Source of the DNA: Crocinitomix algicola
GTDB lineage: Bacteria; Bacteroidota; Bacteroidia; Flavobacteriales_D; Crocinitomicaceae
Assembly (NCBI RefSeq): GCF_001661595.2
Contig: NZ_LYPF02000001.1
Coordinates: 186,001-250,000, forward strand
DNA length: 64,000 nucleotides
Reading direction: 5' to 3'
Below, in pieces: positions 27,007 through 35,462 of the stretch (positions within the stretch are counted from its first letter, which is position 1; every line of letters begins with the position of its first letter). The position numbers and the translations under genes were made by a program. Below the pieces are notes generated by a model. That model saw only the letters and a program-made list of their open reading frames with translations, ran no database searches and was not told the DNA's origin.

Positions 27007-27765
27007 TTAATTGTTTAATATCCCTGAAACGCCTATGCCAAACAATGCGTAATCATAATGGCAAGGGTCATTTGGGTTATACTCCTTTAATTGAGACATA
27101 AGTTCTTCTAATGCTTTCCAATCGTTCTGTTTTCTTTTGAGTAATCCCAGTTGACGAGCAACGTTACCCGTGTGCACATCTAATGGGATATAAAGTTCTG
27201 ATGGTTTTATCTTGTTCCATAATCCAAAGTCCACGCCTTTATTATCGTCCCTAACCATCCAACGTAAAAACATATTAATTCTTTTCGCAGCAGAACCCTT
27301 TAACGGGTTGGATATGTGTTTTTCACTTCTTTGTTCATGAGTGGTTTTTAAAAACACTTTTCGAAACCCATATATTCGTTCGCTCATAATCTTTGAGGTA
27401 CAAAATGCTTGTTCTAATCCTCCATTGTAGTCCTTATAAATTGAGCGTAGTGAAAGAATAAAAAATTGCAAATCTTGAGTGTTAAATGTACGGTGCACAA
27501 AATGTAAGTCCTGCAAGTCCTTTTCGCTTGCGTTTATAATGAACTCATACGGTTGTCCACCCATAATGTCCACAAGCTTATTACCATTTTTTATAATAGA
27601 CTTTCTGTTTCCCCAAGAAATTGTGGCAATGATAAAACCAATACTTTCAATATCTTTTCGTTCGGAAAATTGATGGGGTATACTTATTGGGTCATCTTCA
27701 ATAAAGCTTTTATTATTGAAACGGTCTGCGTAAAAATCTAAATACTCTTTGAGTTCTTTCTGCAT
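27007..27765 (-). CDS. TIGR02757 family protein
   Basis: A 252-residue soluble helical protein. Features such as SIPHQFSERKDIESIGFI, the FLRWMVRDDN...VDFGLW stretch and IPLDVHTGNVARQLGLLKR match the conserved TIGR02757 family, whose helix-hairpin-helix-like second half is reminiscent of base-excision glycosylases. The biochemical function is not established. It lies 21 bp after the ABC ATPase gene and about 80 bp before BatA. Confidence 0.85.
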   Translation of the reverse strand: MQKELKEYLDFYADRFNNKSFIEDDPISIPHQFSERKDIESIGFIIATISWGNRKSIIKNGNKLVDIMGGQPYEFIINASEKDLQDLHFVHRTFNTQDLQFFILSLRSIYKDYNGGLEQAFCTSKIMSERIYGFRKVFLKTTHEQRSEKHISNPLKGSAAKRINMFLRWMVRDDNKGVDFGLWNKIKPSELYIPLDVHTGNVARQLGLLKRKQNDWKALEELMSQLKEYNPNDPCHYDYALFGIGVSGILNN

Positions 27766-27786
27766 CCTGATGAAATTTAGTCTTGT

Positions 27787-28437
27787 CTAGATGATAATAC
27801 CATCCCGCATTTCTAATTTACGGTCAGACATTTCTGCTAACTCTCTGTTATGAGTAACAATCACAAAGGTTTGTTCCATTTCTTCTTTCAACTTAAAAAA
27901 CAACTCGTGAAGCTCTCTAGAGTTGTTTGAGTCTAAATTACCAGACGGTTCGTCAGCAAAGATAATAGATGGATTGTTTATCAATGCTCGAGCGACTGCT
28001 ACTCGTTGCTGTTCTCCGCCGGATAACTCAGAAGGTTTATGGTTTAAACGATGACCTAAACCAAGGTAATCTAATAGTTCTTGACCTCGACTAATTGCAT
28101 CATTCTTCGATTTATTGCCGAGTAAAGCAGGGATAATTACATTTTCAATTGCCGAAAACTCTGGTAGTAATTGGTGGAATTGAAAAATAAACCCAAGTTT
28201 TTCATTCCGAAACTTAGCTAATTGATTGCCTTTTAGTTCATTGGTTGTTACACCATCAATTATTACTTCACCTGAATCAGGAAAATCTAAAGTTCCTAAG
28301 ATTTGAAGTAAAGTGGTTTTTCCAGCTCCGGAAGAACCAACAATCGAAACAACCTCTTGTTTTTGAATTTCTAAGTCAATTCCTTTTAAGATGGAGAGTT
28401 CTCCATATTTTTTATAAATTTTATTTGCACTCAACAT
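27787..28437 (-). CDS. LolD/MacB-type ABC transporter ATP-binding protein
   Basis: A 216-residue ATPase with Walker A GSSGAGKT (34-41), Q-loop QFHQLLPEF, signature LSGGEQ (138-143), Walker B IIFADE (158-163) and the H-loop VTHN. The length and QFHQLLPEFSAIENV sequence fit the lipoprotein-releasing LolD or MacB group rather than metabolite importers. It would power lipoprotein release or export with a permease that is not in this window. It is first in the minus-strand operon and divergent from the M50 protease. Confidence 0.9.
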   Translation of the reverse strand: MLSANKIYKKYGELSILKGIDLEIQKQEVVSIVGSSGAGKTTLLQILGTLDFPDSGEVIIDGVTTNELKGNQLAKFRNEKLGFIFQFHQLLPEFSAIENVIIPALLGNKSKNDAISRGQELLDYLGLGHRLNHKPSELSGGEQQRVAVARALINNPSIIFADEPSGNLDSNNSRELHELFFKLKEEMEQTFVIVTHNRELAEMSDRKLEMRDGIII

Positions 28438-28488
28438 AGGTGGCTAAAAATAGGTAGATTTGCTGGTATATTTTGTATCTTTATTGAA

Positions 28489-29454
28489 GTGTTTGAAGAA
28501 AATGAAAATATTTATCCCGTAAAGCCCGAACTATTAAAGGGGACTTCCCGCAAAAACGCGGTGTATTTAATTCTATTGTTAATTGCTTTAATGAGTGTTA
28601 TAGTTGACTATAATTTAAATACTTACATCGTTTTATTTGAAGTGCTTTTTGTATTGTTTCTTCATGAGTTAGGCCATTTTTTTATGATGAAATACTTTAA
28701 AGTTCAAGCGCAAGGAATGTTTTTTATGTCTTTCCTAGGAAGACAAATAAAGTCGCTACGCCTTAGTGACTCACAAAAGGAACAAACATTAATAAATTTA
28801 ATGGGACCATTGCCTGGTATATTGATTGGTGTTGGTTTATTTTTAGTTGTTGAAAATGGTTTTAATAACTATTATTTACTAGAGTTGTCTTATATCTTTA
28901 TAGCAATAAACTTATTGAATCTTGTACCAATTGACCCTTTTGATGGTGGGAGGATTATTGGTGGTTTTTTCTTTTGTAAAAACGATCAATACCGAATGGT
29001 TTTCACTTTGATTTCTTCTTTAGCTTTTATTGGTGTTGGGGTATATTTTCAGTTTGTTCCTCTTATGATATTTGGATTCCTTATGGGGCTAAAAGTACGC
29101 AGTCTACAAAAAAGTCAGGAACTCCATGAAAACCTGGAAGAGACAAATGTTAATTATAAAAAGACTTACGAGGATTTAACTGATAGAGAGTATTGGAAAA
29201 TAAGGAAAGCATTTTTAAAAAAGAACCCTAAGTTGGAGGAAATGATTCCTTCAGGTTATACTTTATGGGAAAATGAGCGATTATTAGTTGAACAAGTTCG
29301 TCAAATTTTAAGAATAAAAACAAAACCTGACTTATCGGTATTAGCTAAATTTGGTATATTAATAATTATGGCAGCCTTAGTGGTTGTTCCTGCTTACTTG
29401 CTGTATCAAAACAGAGAAATTTTCGATTGGTATTTAGATAGAACAAATGCTTAA
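28489..29454 (+). CDS. Site-2 protease family (M50) membrane metalloprotease
   Basis: A 321-residue membrane protein starting at GTG. The zinc motif HELGH is at residues 59-63 in a transmembrane helix, and the second conserved segment NLVPIDPFDGG holds the third ligand D152. Six or so transmembrane helices are visible, the last at about 290-312. Such enzymes cut substrates within the membrane, releasing regulators or clearing signal peptides. Residues 195-275 are a charged cytosolic insertion. The stop overlaps the Smr gene by 8 bp. Confidence 0.88.
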   Translation: MFEENENIYPVKPELLKGTSRKNAVYLILLLIALMSVIVDYNLNTYIVLFEVLFVLFLHELGHFFMMKYFKVQAQGMFFMSFLGRQIKSLRLSDSQKEQTLINLMGPLPGILIGVGLFLVVENGFNNYYLLELSYIFIAINLLNLVPIDPFDGGRIIGGFFFCKNDQYRMVFTLISSLAFIGVGVYFQFVPLMIFGFLMGLKVRSLQKSQELHENLEETNVNYKKTYEDLTDREYWKIRKAFLKKNPKLEEMIPSGYTLWENERLLVEQVRQILRIKTKPDLSVLAKFGILIIMAALVVVPAYLLYQNREIFDWYLDRTNA

Positions 29455-29977
29455 GATTGGAGATTTTGTTTCAGTATTGAAGGACACCATTAAGGGTAGG
29501 GTGGTTGACTTTAATGGAATTAGAGTTCTAATAGAAGATACGGATGGTTTTGAACGTTCGTATTTAGCAAACGAATTGGTGGCTTTAAATGATGAAAAAT
29601 CATATAGAATTACGAAAAATATTCCTCAAAAAGATGAGCAAGCCAATCAAAGATCAAGAAATGATTTGCAATCAGCAATTCAAATCCCAGAAATCGATTT
29701 GCATATTGAAGAGTTAATCGATACAACGGTGAACCTTACAAATTATGAAATCGTTCAAATTCAACTCAATGCTTGTAAAAAATTTGTTCTGAAACACCTT
29801 AATTCAAAATCGCAAAAAATTATAATTATTCATGGCAAGGGAACAGGAGTTCTTAAAGGCGAAATTCGAGCTTTTTTACATGATATATCGATTGATTTAG
29901 AAAAAACTATAAGATATCATGACGCATCTTATAATTCTTACGGAATTGGTGGAGCAACAGAAGTTTTGTTCTTGTAG
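29447..29977 (+). CDS. Smr-domain protein
   Basis: A 176-residue protein. An N-terminal SH3-like beta barrel (GDFVSVLKDTIKGRVVDF, about 5-40) precedes a C-terminal Smr domain with the motifs EIDLHIEEL (83-91), IIHGKGTGVLKGEIRAFL (about 126-143) and GIGGATEVLFL at the very end. Smr domains nick or bind nucleic acids, as in MutS2, but here it is free of MutS. It overlaps the M50 protease gene by 8 bp, so co-translated. Confidence 0.88.
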   Translation: MLKIGDFVSVLKDTIKGRVVDFNGIRVLIEDTDGFERSYLANELVALNDEKSYRITKNIPQKDEQANQRSRNDLQSAIQIPEIDLHIEELIDTTVNLTNYEIVQIQLNACKKFVLKHLNSKSQKIIIIHGKGTGVLKGEIRAFLHDISIDLEKTIRYHDASYNSYGIGGATEVLFL

Positions 29978-30446
29978 TAGATTATAATTTCATTGATTTA
30001 CAGTTAAGTTATTAACAATTCGATTCGTTATTCTGAATGTCGAAAATCAATGCTCGAATATAAGAGTCGTGCAATTCAAAAAAGACTTACAAAAATCCTG
30101 AAGTTATTGACTATTAGAACTATTTTCTCAATATCAATTTTGCTTTTGGAATTTAAATTACTTATAAAGCAATGATAGACAGATTTTTAATGTTGATTTA
30201 AGTGTTTTAAAATATTACCTTATTAATAAAAAACCTTCACAATTGTAGGCATGTTTAGGAAATCATTTTCAATTGTTCAAACATCGATTCATGTTCTTAT
30301 AGTGACTGAATTCTTACAATAGAAGGTTCCGTAATTATAATGAAATGTAGATAACTTGAGTGAACCCTCAGAATATCAATCCATTTTTTTTATTATTTTC
30401 GCTTAAGAATTTTGTAATTTACTATTAACCTCACTTATTGATTATA
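29978..30446. other. AT-rich intergenic region without a recognised gene
   Basis: About 470 bp between the Smr gene and the T9SS operon. No reading frame, tRNA or strong hairpin is visible. A near-promoter element GAATTTTG (30407-30414, one mismatch to TAnnTTTG) could start the T9SS operon. Confidence 0.5.
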
Positions 30447-32132
30447 ATGAGCAATCATAATAGAAGTAAATATAGCTTAAGTCTTTTTTGTGCTTTCATT
30501 TTTTCTTTTAGTGGATTTTCACAAAACTTAACTGTAACAAATTATGCAGGAAATGGGACTTCTGTGTTTTCGGCAGGTAACCAAGCATTAGAAACTGGCT
30601 TTGATGTTCCCTCAGGAATGGCTGTGGATAGTGAAGGAAATATTTACTTTTTTGTGGCTGGTGTATTGTCAGAAGAAGCTTCGGGACTTTATAAAATAGA
30701 TGCGGAAACCAATGAGTTAGAAAAAGTACTTACTGGTGTGTCAGGAATTTCTGGAGTTGATGTAGATAAAGACGATAATGTCTATTTCTGTTTTGGAATT
30801 GCTGGTGATTTAGAACCTAACCCTGAGTATATTTACTATATAAACGGTGAAACTGGTGAGATAGATACACTTGCTGGAAATGGAATTGATGGTGTTCCTG
30901 TAAATGGGGCCTTGGCAAGATCAACACCAATGGGTAACTCCGGAGGTTTAAAGGTTGACCCAAATAGTGAATATTTGTATTACAGTGCTGTTTTTGGTGG
31001 TAAAAATTTCATACAAAGAATTAATTTAGATACCAGAGTAACCACTCGTGTTGCTGGGGTAGGTGGACCAGATGGCGCAGGGGATATTCCTGATGGAACT
31101 TTAGCTTTGGAGGCAGACATTAACTTGGGAGTTGGCTTAGCTTGGGATAGTTACGGAAATCTTTATTTTAATACGATAAATGCTCGAACCAAAGTAATTA
31201 AAGCAGATGATAATAAAATATATCATGTTGCTGGAACTGGGGAAAGTGAGTATAATGGTGATGATATTCCAGCTGCAGAAGCTGCTCTAAACAACATAGG
31301 TTCAGGGTTGTATATAAATCAAAATAACGAATTGTTTATTTGTGATCGAAACAATAATAGAATAAGAACAATAGATCTGTTTCCAGCATCTGGTGAACCA
31401 ATGATTACAACTTTTTGCGGCACTGGTTTTGAAGAAGGGGACGGAGAAAACCCAAGTGGAGATTTGGAAAATGGTTTTTTTAAAGATTTAGATGAAGCGA
31501 ATGTTTCACCAACTGATATTTTGAATTATAATGGTGAGCTGTATTTTACGGATATCGGTGTGAATCGAATTCGAAAAATTAGAGCTTGTGAACAGCCGGT
31601 TTTTGAGAGTGTTAGTGCTAGTTCGAACGAAGTGTGTAACGGTGAAAATGTAATACTCACAGTTGATGGTGAACTCGGGGATGGAAGCAATTGGGCATGG
31701 TATAGTGATGAATGTGGAATCGGTACTACTCCGGAAAGTACAAATCCAAATTACGAAGTTCAGATTAACGAATCCACAACGTTTTTCGTTGCAGCGGTTG
31801 GTGGATGTCTTTCAAATGAGGTCTGCAAGGAAATTGACATAGAGGTGACTTGTAAAGAATTTTATAATGCTTTTTCCCCTAACCGTGATGGAGTGAATGA
31901 ATTCTTAGAAATACCAGCAATTGGCAATTACAACACTAACACCGTAATAATATATAATAGATGGGGGCAAGAAATTACACGAGTAACAGATTATAACAAT
32001 GAAGACAAAGCATGGTTCGGCACCTATAACGGAACAAGTGAAGGAGATGTGGTTGATTCTGGAACTTATTTCTTCACCGCTGAAGCTGATGGAGAGATTA
32101 TTGTTTCTGGTTGGGTTCAAGTTGTAAAATAA
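30447..32132 (+). CDS. T9SS type B sorted NHL-repeat surface protein
   Basis: A 561-residue secreted protein. A signal peptide ends near residue 26 (SGFSQ). Residues about 35-380 form a beta-propeller of NHL-like repeats (FDVPSGMAVDSEGNIYF; a later copy, DRNNNRIRTID). An Ig-like CHU domain follows (about 390-470), then a type B C-terminal sorting domain (AFSPNRDGVNEFLEIP and IYNRWGQEI). The ATG at 30447 is used rather than the TTG at 30438. The next gene begins 6 bp downstream and encodes a PorP/SprF protein, the partner needed by type B cargo, so this is probably its dedicated cargo. Confidence 0.9.
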   Translation: MSNHNRSKYSLSLFCAFIFSFSGFSQNLTVTNYAGNGTSVFSAGNQALETGFDVPSGMAVDSEGNIYFFVAGVLSEEASGLYKIDAETNELEKVLTGVSGISGVDVDKDDNVYFCFGIAGDLEPNPEYIYYINGETGEIDTLAGNGIDGVPVNGALARSTPMGNSGGLKVDPNSEYLYYSAVFGGKNFIQRINLDTRVTTRVAGVGGPDGAGDIPDGTLALEADINLGVGLAWDSYGNLYFNTINARTKVIKADDNKIYHVAGTGESEYNGDDIPAAEAALNNIGSGLYINQNNELFICDRNNNRIRTIDLFPASGEPMITTFCGTGFEEGDGENPSGDLENGFFKDLDEANVSPTDILNYNGELYFTDIGVNRIRKIRACEQPVFESVSASSNEVCNGENVILTVDGELGDGSNWAWYSDECGIGTTPESTNPNYEVQINESTTFFVAAVGGCLSNEVCKEIDIEVTCKEFYNAFSPNRDGVNEFLEIPAIGNYNTNTVIIYNRWGQEITRVTDYNNEDKAWFGTYNGTSEGDVVDSGTYFFTAEADGEIIVSGWVQVVK

Positions 32133-32138
32133 ATAAGG

Positions 32139-33050
32139 ATGAAGAGATTTATACTTTTATTTTTAATGGCGATAAACGGGAATATTTTTGCTCAACAAGA
32201 AGCAATTTATAGCCAATACATGTTTAATCAATTCGTTATTAATCCAGCATATGCGGGATCGAGAAATTCAATGAGCGCGGTAATTTTGCATCGTTCAAGA
32301 TGGACTGGAATGGATGGCAGTCCTACGACTTCTACTTTTTCTGTTCACTCTGGAGTTAAAAACTCTAATTTGGCATGGGGTGCAAATTTTGCGAGTGATA
32401 AACTTGGTGTGACTTCAAATACTTTCTTTGCAGCGTCCGGAGCCTATCACGTTCGTATGACAAGAGGTAAGTTAGCCTTTGGATTACGTATTGGTGCATA
32501 TAATAGTTCTATCAACACAAACACGCTAGATTTTAAAGACAAAACGGATATTTTCAATATCGGTGAAAGTCGAAGTTCATTAACGCCATCGGCCGATTTT
32601 GGTGTTTACTATTATACACGTAAATTTTATGTAGGTTTTTCTCTGAATCACATGGGGAATAGAGAGATTGAATTTGATGATTTCTCTGACGCTACCTTTA
32701 ATCTTTCAACTTATGCTACACTAGGTTTAGGTTATGCCATGGTTTTAAATGATAACTTGACTTTAAAGCCTTCTTTTTTACTTAAAAACACGACGAATAC
32801 AAGAGCGAACTTAGATTTAAATTTGAGCGCATTAATCTATGACCGTGTTTGGTTAGGGGTTTCTTTTCGTAATCAATCAAACATTAATTTTTTAATCGAT
32901 GTCAATATTACGGATTATCTGAGAATAGGTTATTCTTATGACTCTTTTATCAATAAATTGAATTCTGTAGCCGTTGGTGCTCATGAAGTTTTTGTCGGGT
33001 TTGATTTTGCTTTTAATAAACCCAAAACTGTTTCACCACGATATCTCTAA
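32139..33050 (+). CDS. PorP/SprF family outer-membrane protein
   Basis: A 303-residue beta-barrel with signal peptide to about residue 19 (IFAQ) and the family hallmark YSQYMFNQFVINPAYAGS directly after it. SprF-like proteins attach type B T9SS cargo to the surface. Position between a type B cargo gene and an OmpA-like gene, with 6-bp gaps on both sides, is the usual arrangement. It ends in SPRYL without the aromatic typical of the last beta-strand. Confidence 0.93.
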   Translation: MKRFILLFLMAINGNIFAQQEAIYSQYMFNQFVINPAYAGSRNSMSAVILHRSRWTGMDGSPTTSTFSVHSGVKNSNLAWGANFASDKLGVTSNTFFAASGAYHVRMTRGKLAFGLRIGAYNSSINTNTLDFKDKTDIFNIGESRSSLTPSADFGVYYYTRKFYVGFSLNHMGNREIEFDDFSDATFNLSTYATLGLGYAMVLNDNLTLKPSFLLKNTTNTRANLDLNLSALIYDRVWLGVSFRNQSNINFLIDVNITDYLRIGYSYDSFINKLNSVAVGAHEVFVGFDFAFNKPKTVSPRYL

Positions 33051-33056
33051 ATACGA

Positions 33057-35345
33057 ATGAAAATATATAGAACTATCATAATTTTAATTTTCCTTTTAGC
33101 GTTTGAAGGTAGGGCGCAGGTAAACGAAATAATTCATGTTGAAATTGATTGTGAAACATTACCATTGGAAAATAAACTCAATTCAGAGGCAAATGACTTT
33201 AGTCCCTTTATAGTAGGGGATATGATTTATTTTTCTTCTGACCGAGATCCAGATGCACTTGTAGAAAACGAAAATAATTGGAGTAAAACAAAACAAATTA
33301 ACCTCTATCAAGGTAAGCTTAAAGAAGGGGTAAGTCCAATTGGTAAAGTAAAGGGTGTACGCTTGGTTTCTGAAAAATTCACCGCAAATAGTCATACTGG
33401 TCCTGCTTGTTTCTCAAGGTCTGGGGATACATTGTTTGTTTCCAAAGTTATGACGGATAAAAATAATGATACAAATTATCCGCAATTGTATATGGCTACT
33501 AAAGATGGGAGCAAATTTGGGAAATTGCAAGAGTTACCGTTTAATATTAAAGAATTTTCTTTTGCTCACCCTTATTATGATTCTTATGATAGAACCTTGT
33601 ACTTTGCTTCTAATAAACCTGGTGGAAATGGAGGGTACGATTTATATTATTCACAGCTAACAAACGAAGGTTGGGAAGATCCACTTCCGTTAATTGGTTA
33701 CAATTCTGCGGGAGATGATGTGTTCCCGTTTTTAATTGATCGTATTTTGTTCTTTGCTTCAAACGGATGGAAGGCAGGGCAGGATCTAGATGTATATTGG
33801 AAAGTTCTGGACACTAAAATTGAACCGGAGAATTTAAAAGGAGTTAACTCTAAAGCTGATGATTTTGGTGTTTTCGTTCAACCGGGCATGGAAAAAGGAT
33901 TTTTTTCGTCTAATAGAAATGGTAACGATGATTTGTTCTATTTCGATATGGTTCGAATAGTGACGATTAGAAATGAAATTACTGGAGAGTTCAGGTACAA
34001 AAACTTAGATGCAAATGCTGCAAATGTAAAAGTTCAAGTATTGGATGAAAATGAATTTGTTCTTTTTGAGACTACTACAAATGAAAATGGTGAATTTATT
34101 ATCACAGAGGTCGATCCAGACAAATTATACGCAATTCGTGCTGACAACGATAATAAAGGAGAGTTAGAATTGACGCTTAAAGGTGCTGGTGAAGGAGTTG
34201 ATATGATTGGCGATAAGCGAAATGTTTTTGCTTACAAGAAAGTTGATATGACGAATGGAGGTACTTTAGCATTGATTCCTGACAACATGATTGATATCTC
34301 ACTTAATCAAGGTCACCTTTCTGGTCAATTGATCTATGAAAGCGAGCCGAGTAGATATCCAAGTGGGATGGAAGTGGTATTGGTAGATGAAGAAGGCAAC
34401 GAATCTATTAAAAGGGTGACGGATGATCATGGTAATTTTGAATATAAGGCGCTAAGTCTTGCTAAAAATTACTTATTAAAGGTTCCTGCAGGAGATGATG
34501 ATATTGTGTTAATGATATTCGATTTAAATGGGAATGTTGTTGCGCAAATGAAAACTGATCAAGACGGTGTGTTTACATACAGAAATATTAGACCTGACGC
34601 TGGACTTAAATTGGATAAAATCACCGCAAATGATGAAGTTTTTAAATATACGTCACAGACAATATATGGGTATTTCGAATATGACAATAATAAAACATTG
34701 AATCGTGAAGGTTTAGCTGTCACGGCCTTTTTAGAGGATGGAACGCCAATTGAAAAAGAAATTACCGATCAAAATGGAGCATTCAGGTTTCGAAATTTAC
34801 CTCCACAAAAGAATTTGTTGTTTAAGTTAAGTGGAGTGGATGATGGAATGATTGAAGACGATTTCACTTTATATATTTATGATCGATATGGTAAAAAAGT
34901 GGCTGGGTTGAAAAAAGGTCAAAATGGGTATTTCACATTCAGACCTTTAGGATATGATAATACGAACGCGTTGAGCACAGTTGAAGAAGACCATTTGTCG
35001 TTTATTCTTGGTAATCAAAATAAAGAACGAGAAAGAATTCTTGTTTATTTTGATTCAAACCAAAGTAAAGTGAAGTCCGGGGACACTAAAATTTTAGATA
35101 ATGTAGCAAAGGTTTTAAAAGAAAATCCTTCAGTTAAAGTTGAAATTAATGCGTATGCGGATTCTAAAGCCACCGATGAATACAATTTGATATTATCTGG
35201 TAAAAGAGGGGATTGGATTGTCGATTATTTCGTTCGTAAAGGGATAGATAAAAGTCGATTTATAGTGAATGCTTATGGTGAATCGAAACTTGTGGACAAG
35301 GAAAATGATGCCTTAAACAGGCGTGCTGAAATTCATCTTTATTAA
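33057..35345 (+). CDS. OmpA-family protein with PD40 propeller and regulatory repeats
   Basis: A 762-residue envelope protein. A signal peptide (to about 21, GRAQ) is followed by a PD40/WD40-like propeller (about 40-295; repeats such as SPFIVGDMIYFSSDRD and TLYFASNKPGGNGGYDLYY), then CarboxypepD-like beta-sandwich repeats (about 310-640) and a C-terminal OmpA/MotB domain (about 660-762; VYFDSNQSKVKSG, GESKLVDKENDALNRRAEI). The OmpA part binds peptidoglycan, the propeller may contact the SprF barrel or cargo. Third gene of the T9SS operon. Confidence 0.9.
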   Translation: MKIYRTIIILIFLLAFEGRAQVNEIIHVEIDCETLPLENKLNSEANDFSPFIVGDMIYFSSDRDPDALVENENNWSKTKQINLYQGKLKEGVSPIGKVKGVRLVSEKFTANSHTGPACFSRSGDTLFVSKVMTDKNNDTNYPQLYMATKDGSKFGKLQELPFNIKEFSFAHPYYDSYDRTLYFASNKPGGNGGYDLYYSQLTNEGWEDPLPLIGYNSAGDDVFPFLIDRILFFASNGWKAGQDLDVYWKVLDTKIEPENLKGVNSKADDFGVFVQPGMEKGFFSSNRNGNDDLFYFDMVRIVTIRNEITGEFRYKNLDANAANVKVQVLDENEFVLFETTTNENGEFIITEVDPDKLYAIRADNDNKGELELTLKGAGEGVDMIGDKRNVFAYKKVDMTNGGTLALIPDNMIDISLNQGHLSGQLIYESEPSRYPSGMEVVLVDEEGNESIKRVTDDHGNFEYKALSLAKNYLLKVPAGDDDIVLMIFDLNGNVVAQMKTDQDGVFTYRNIRPDAGLKLDKITANDEVFKYTSQTIYGYFEYDNNKTLNREGLAVTAFLEDGTPIEKEITDQNGAFRFRNLPPQKNLLFKLSGVDDGMIEDDFTLYIYDRYGKKVAGLKKGQNGYFTFRPLGYDNTNALSTVEEDHLSFILGNQNKERERILVYFDSNQSKVKSGDTKILDNVAKVLKENPSVKVEINAYADSKATDEYNLILSGKRGDWIVDYFVRKGIDKSRFIVNAYGESKLVDKENDALNRRAEIHLY

Positions 35346-35406
35346 GGTAAAACCGTAATCATTGGAAAGTTTTTCGATTGGATATAATTAGAGTAGAAAT
35401 TACAAT

Positions 35407-35445
35407 AAAAAAACTCCCGACTTAATCAAAGTCGGGAGTTTTTTT
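35407..35445. terminator. Bidirectional intrinsic terminator
   Basis: ACTCCCGACTT (35413-35423) and AAGTCGGGAGT (35429-35439) form a perfect stem with a 5-base loop, extended by A- and T-tracts. It lies between the OmpA gene and the convergent clpC stop at 35463 and can serve both. Confidence 0.9.
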
Positions 35446-35462
35446 ATTCGTAACACTTCGTG

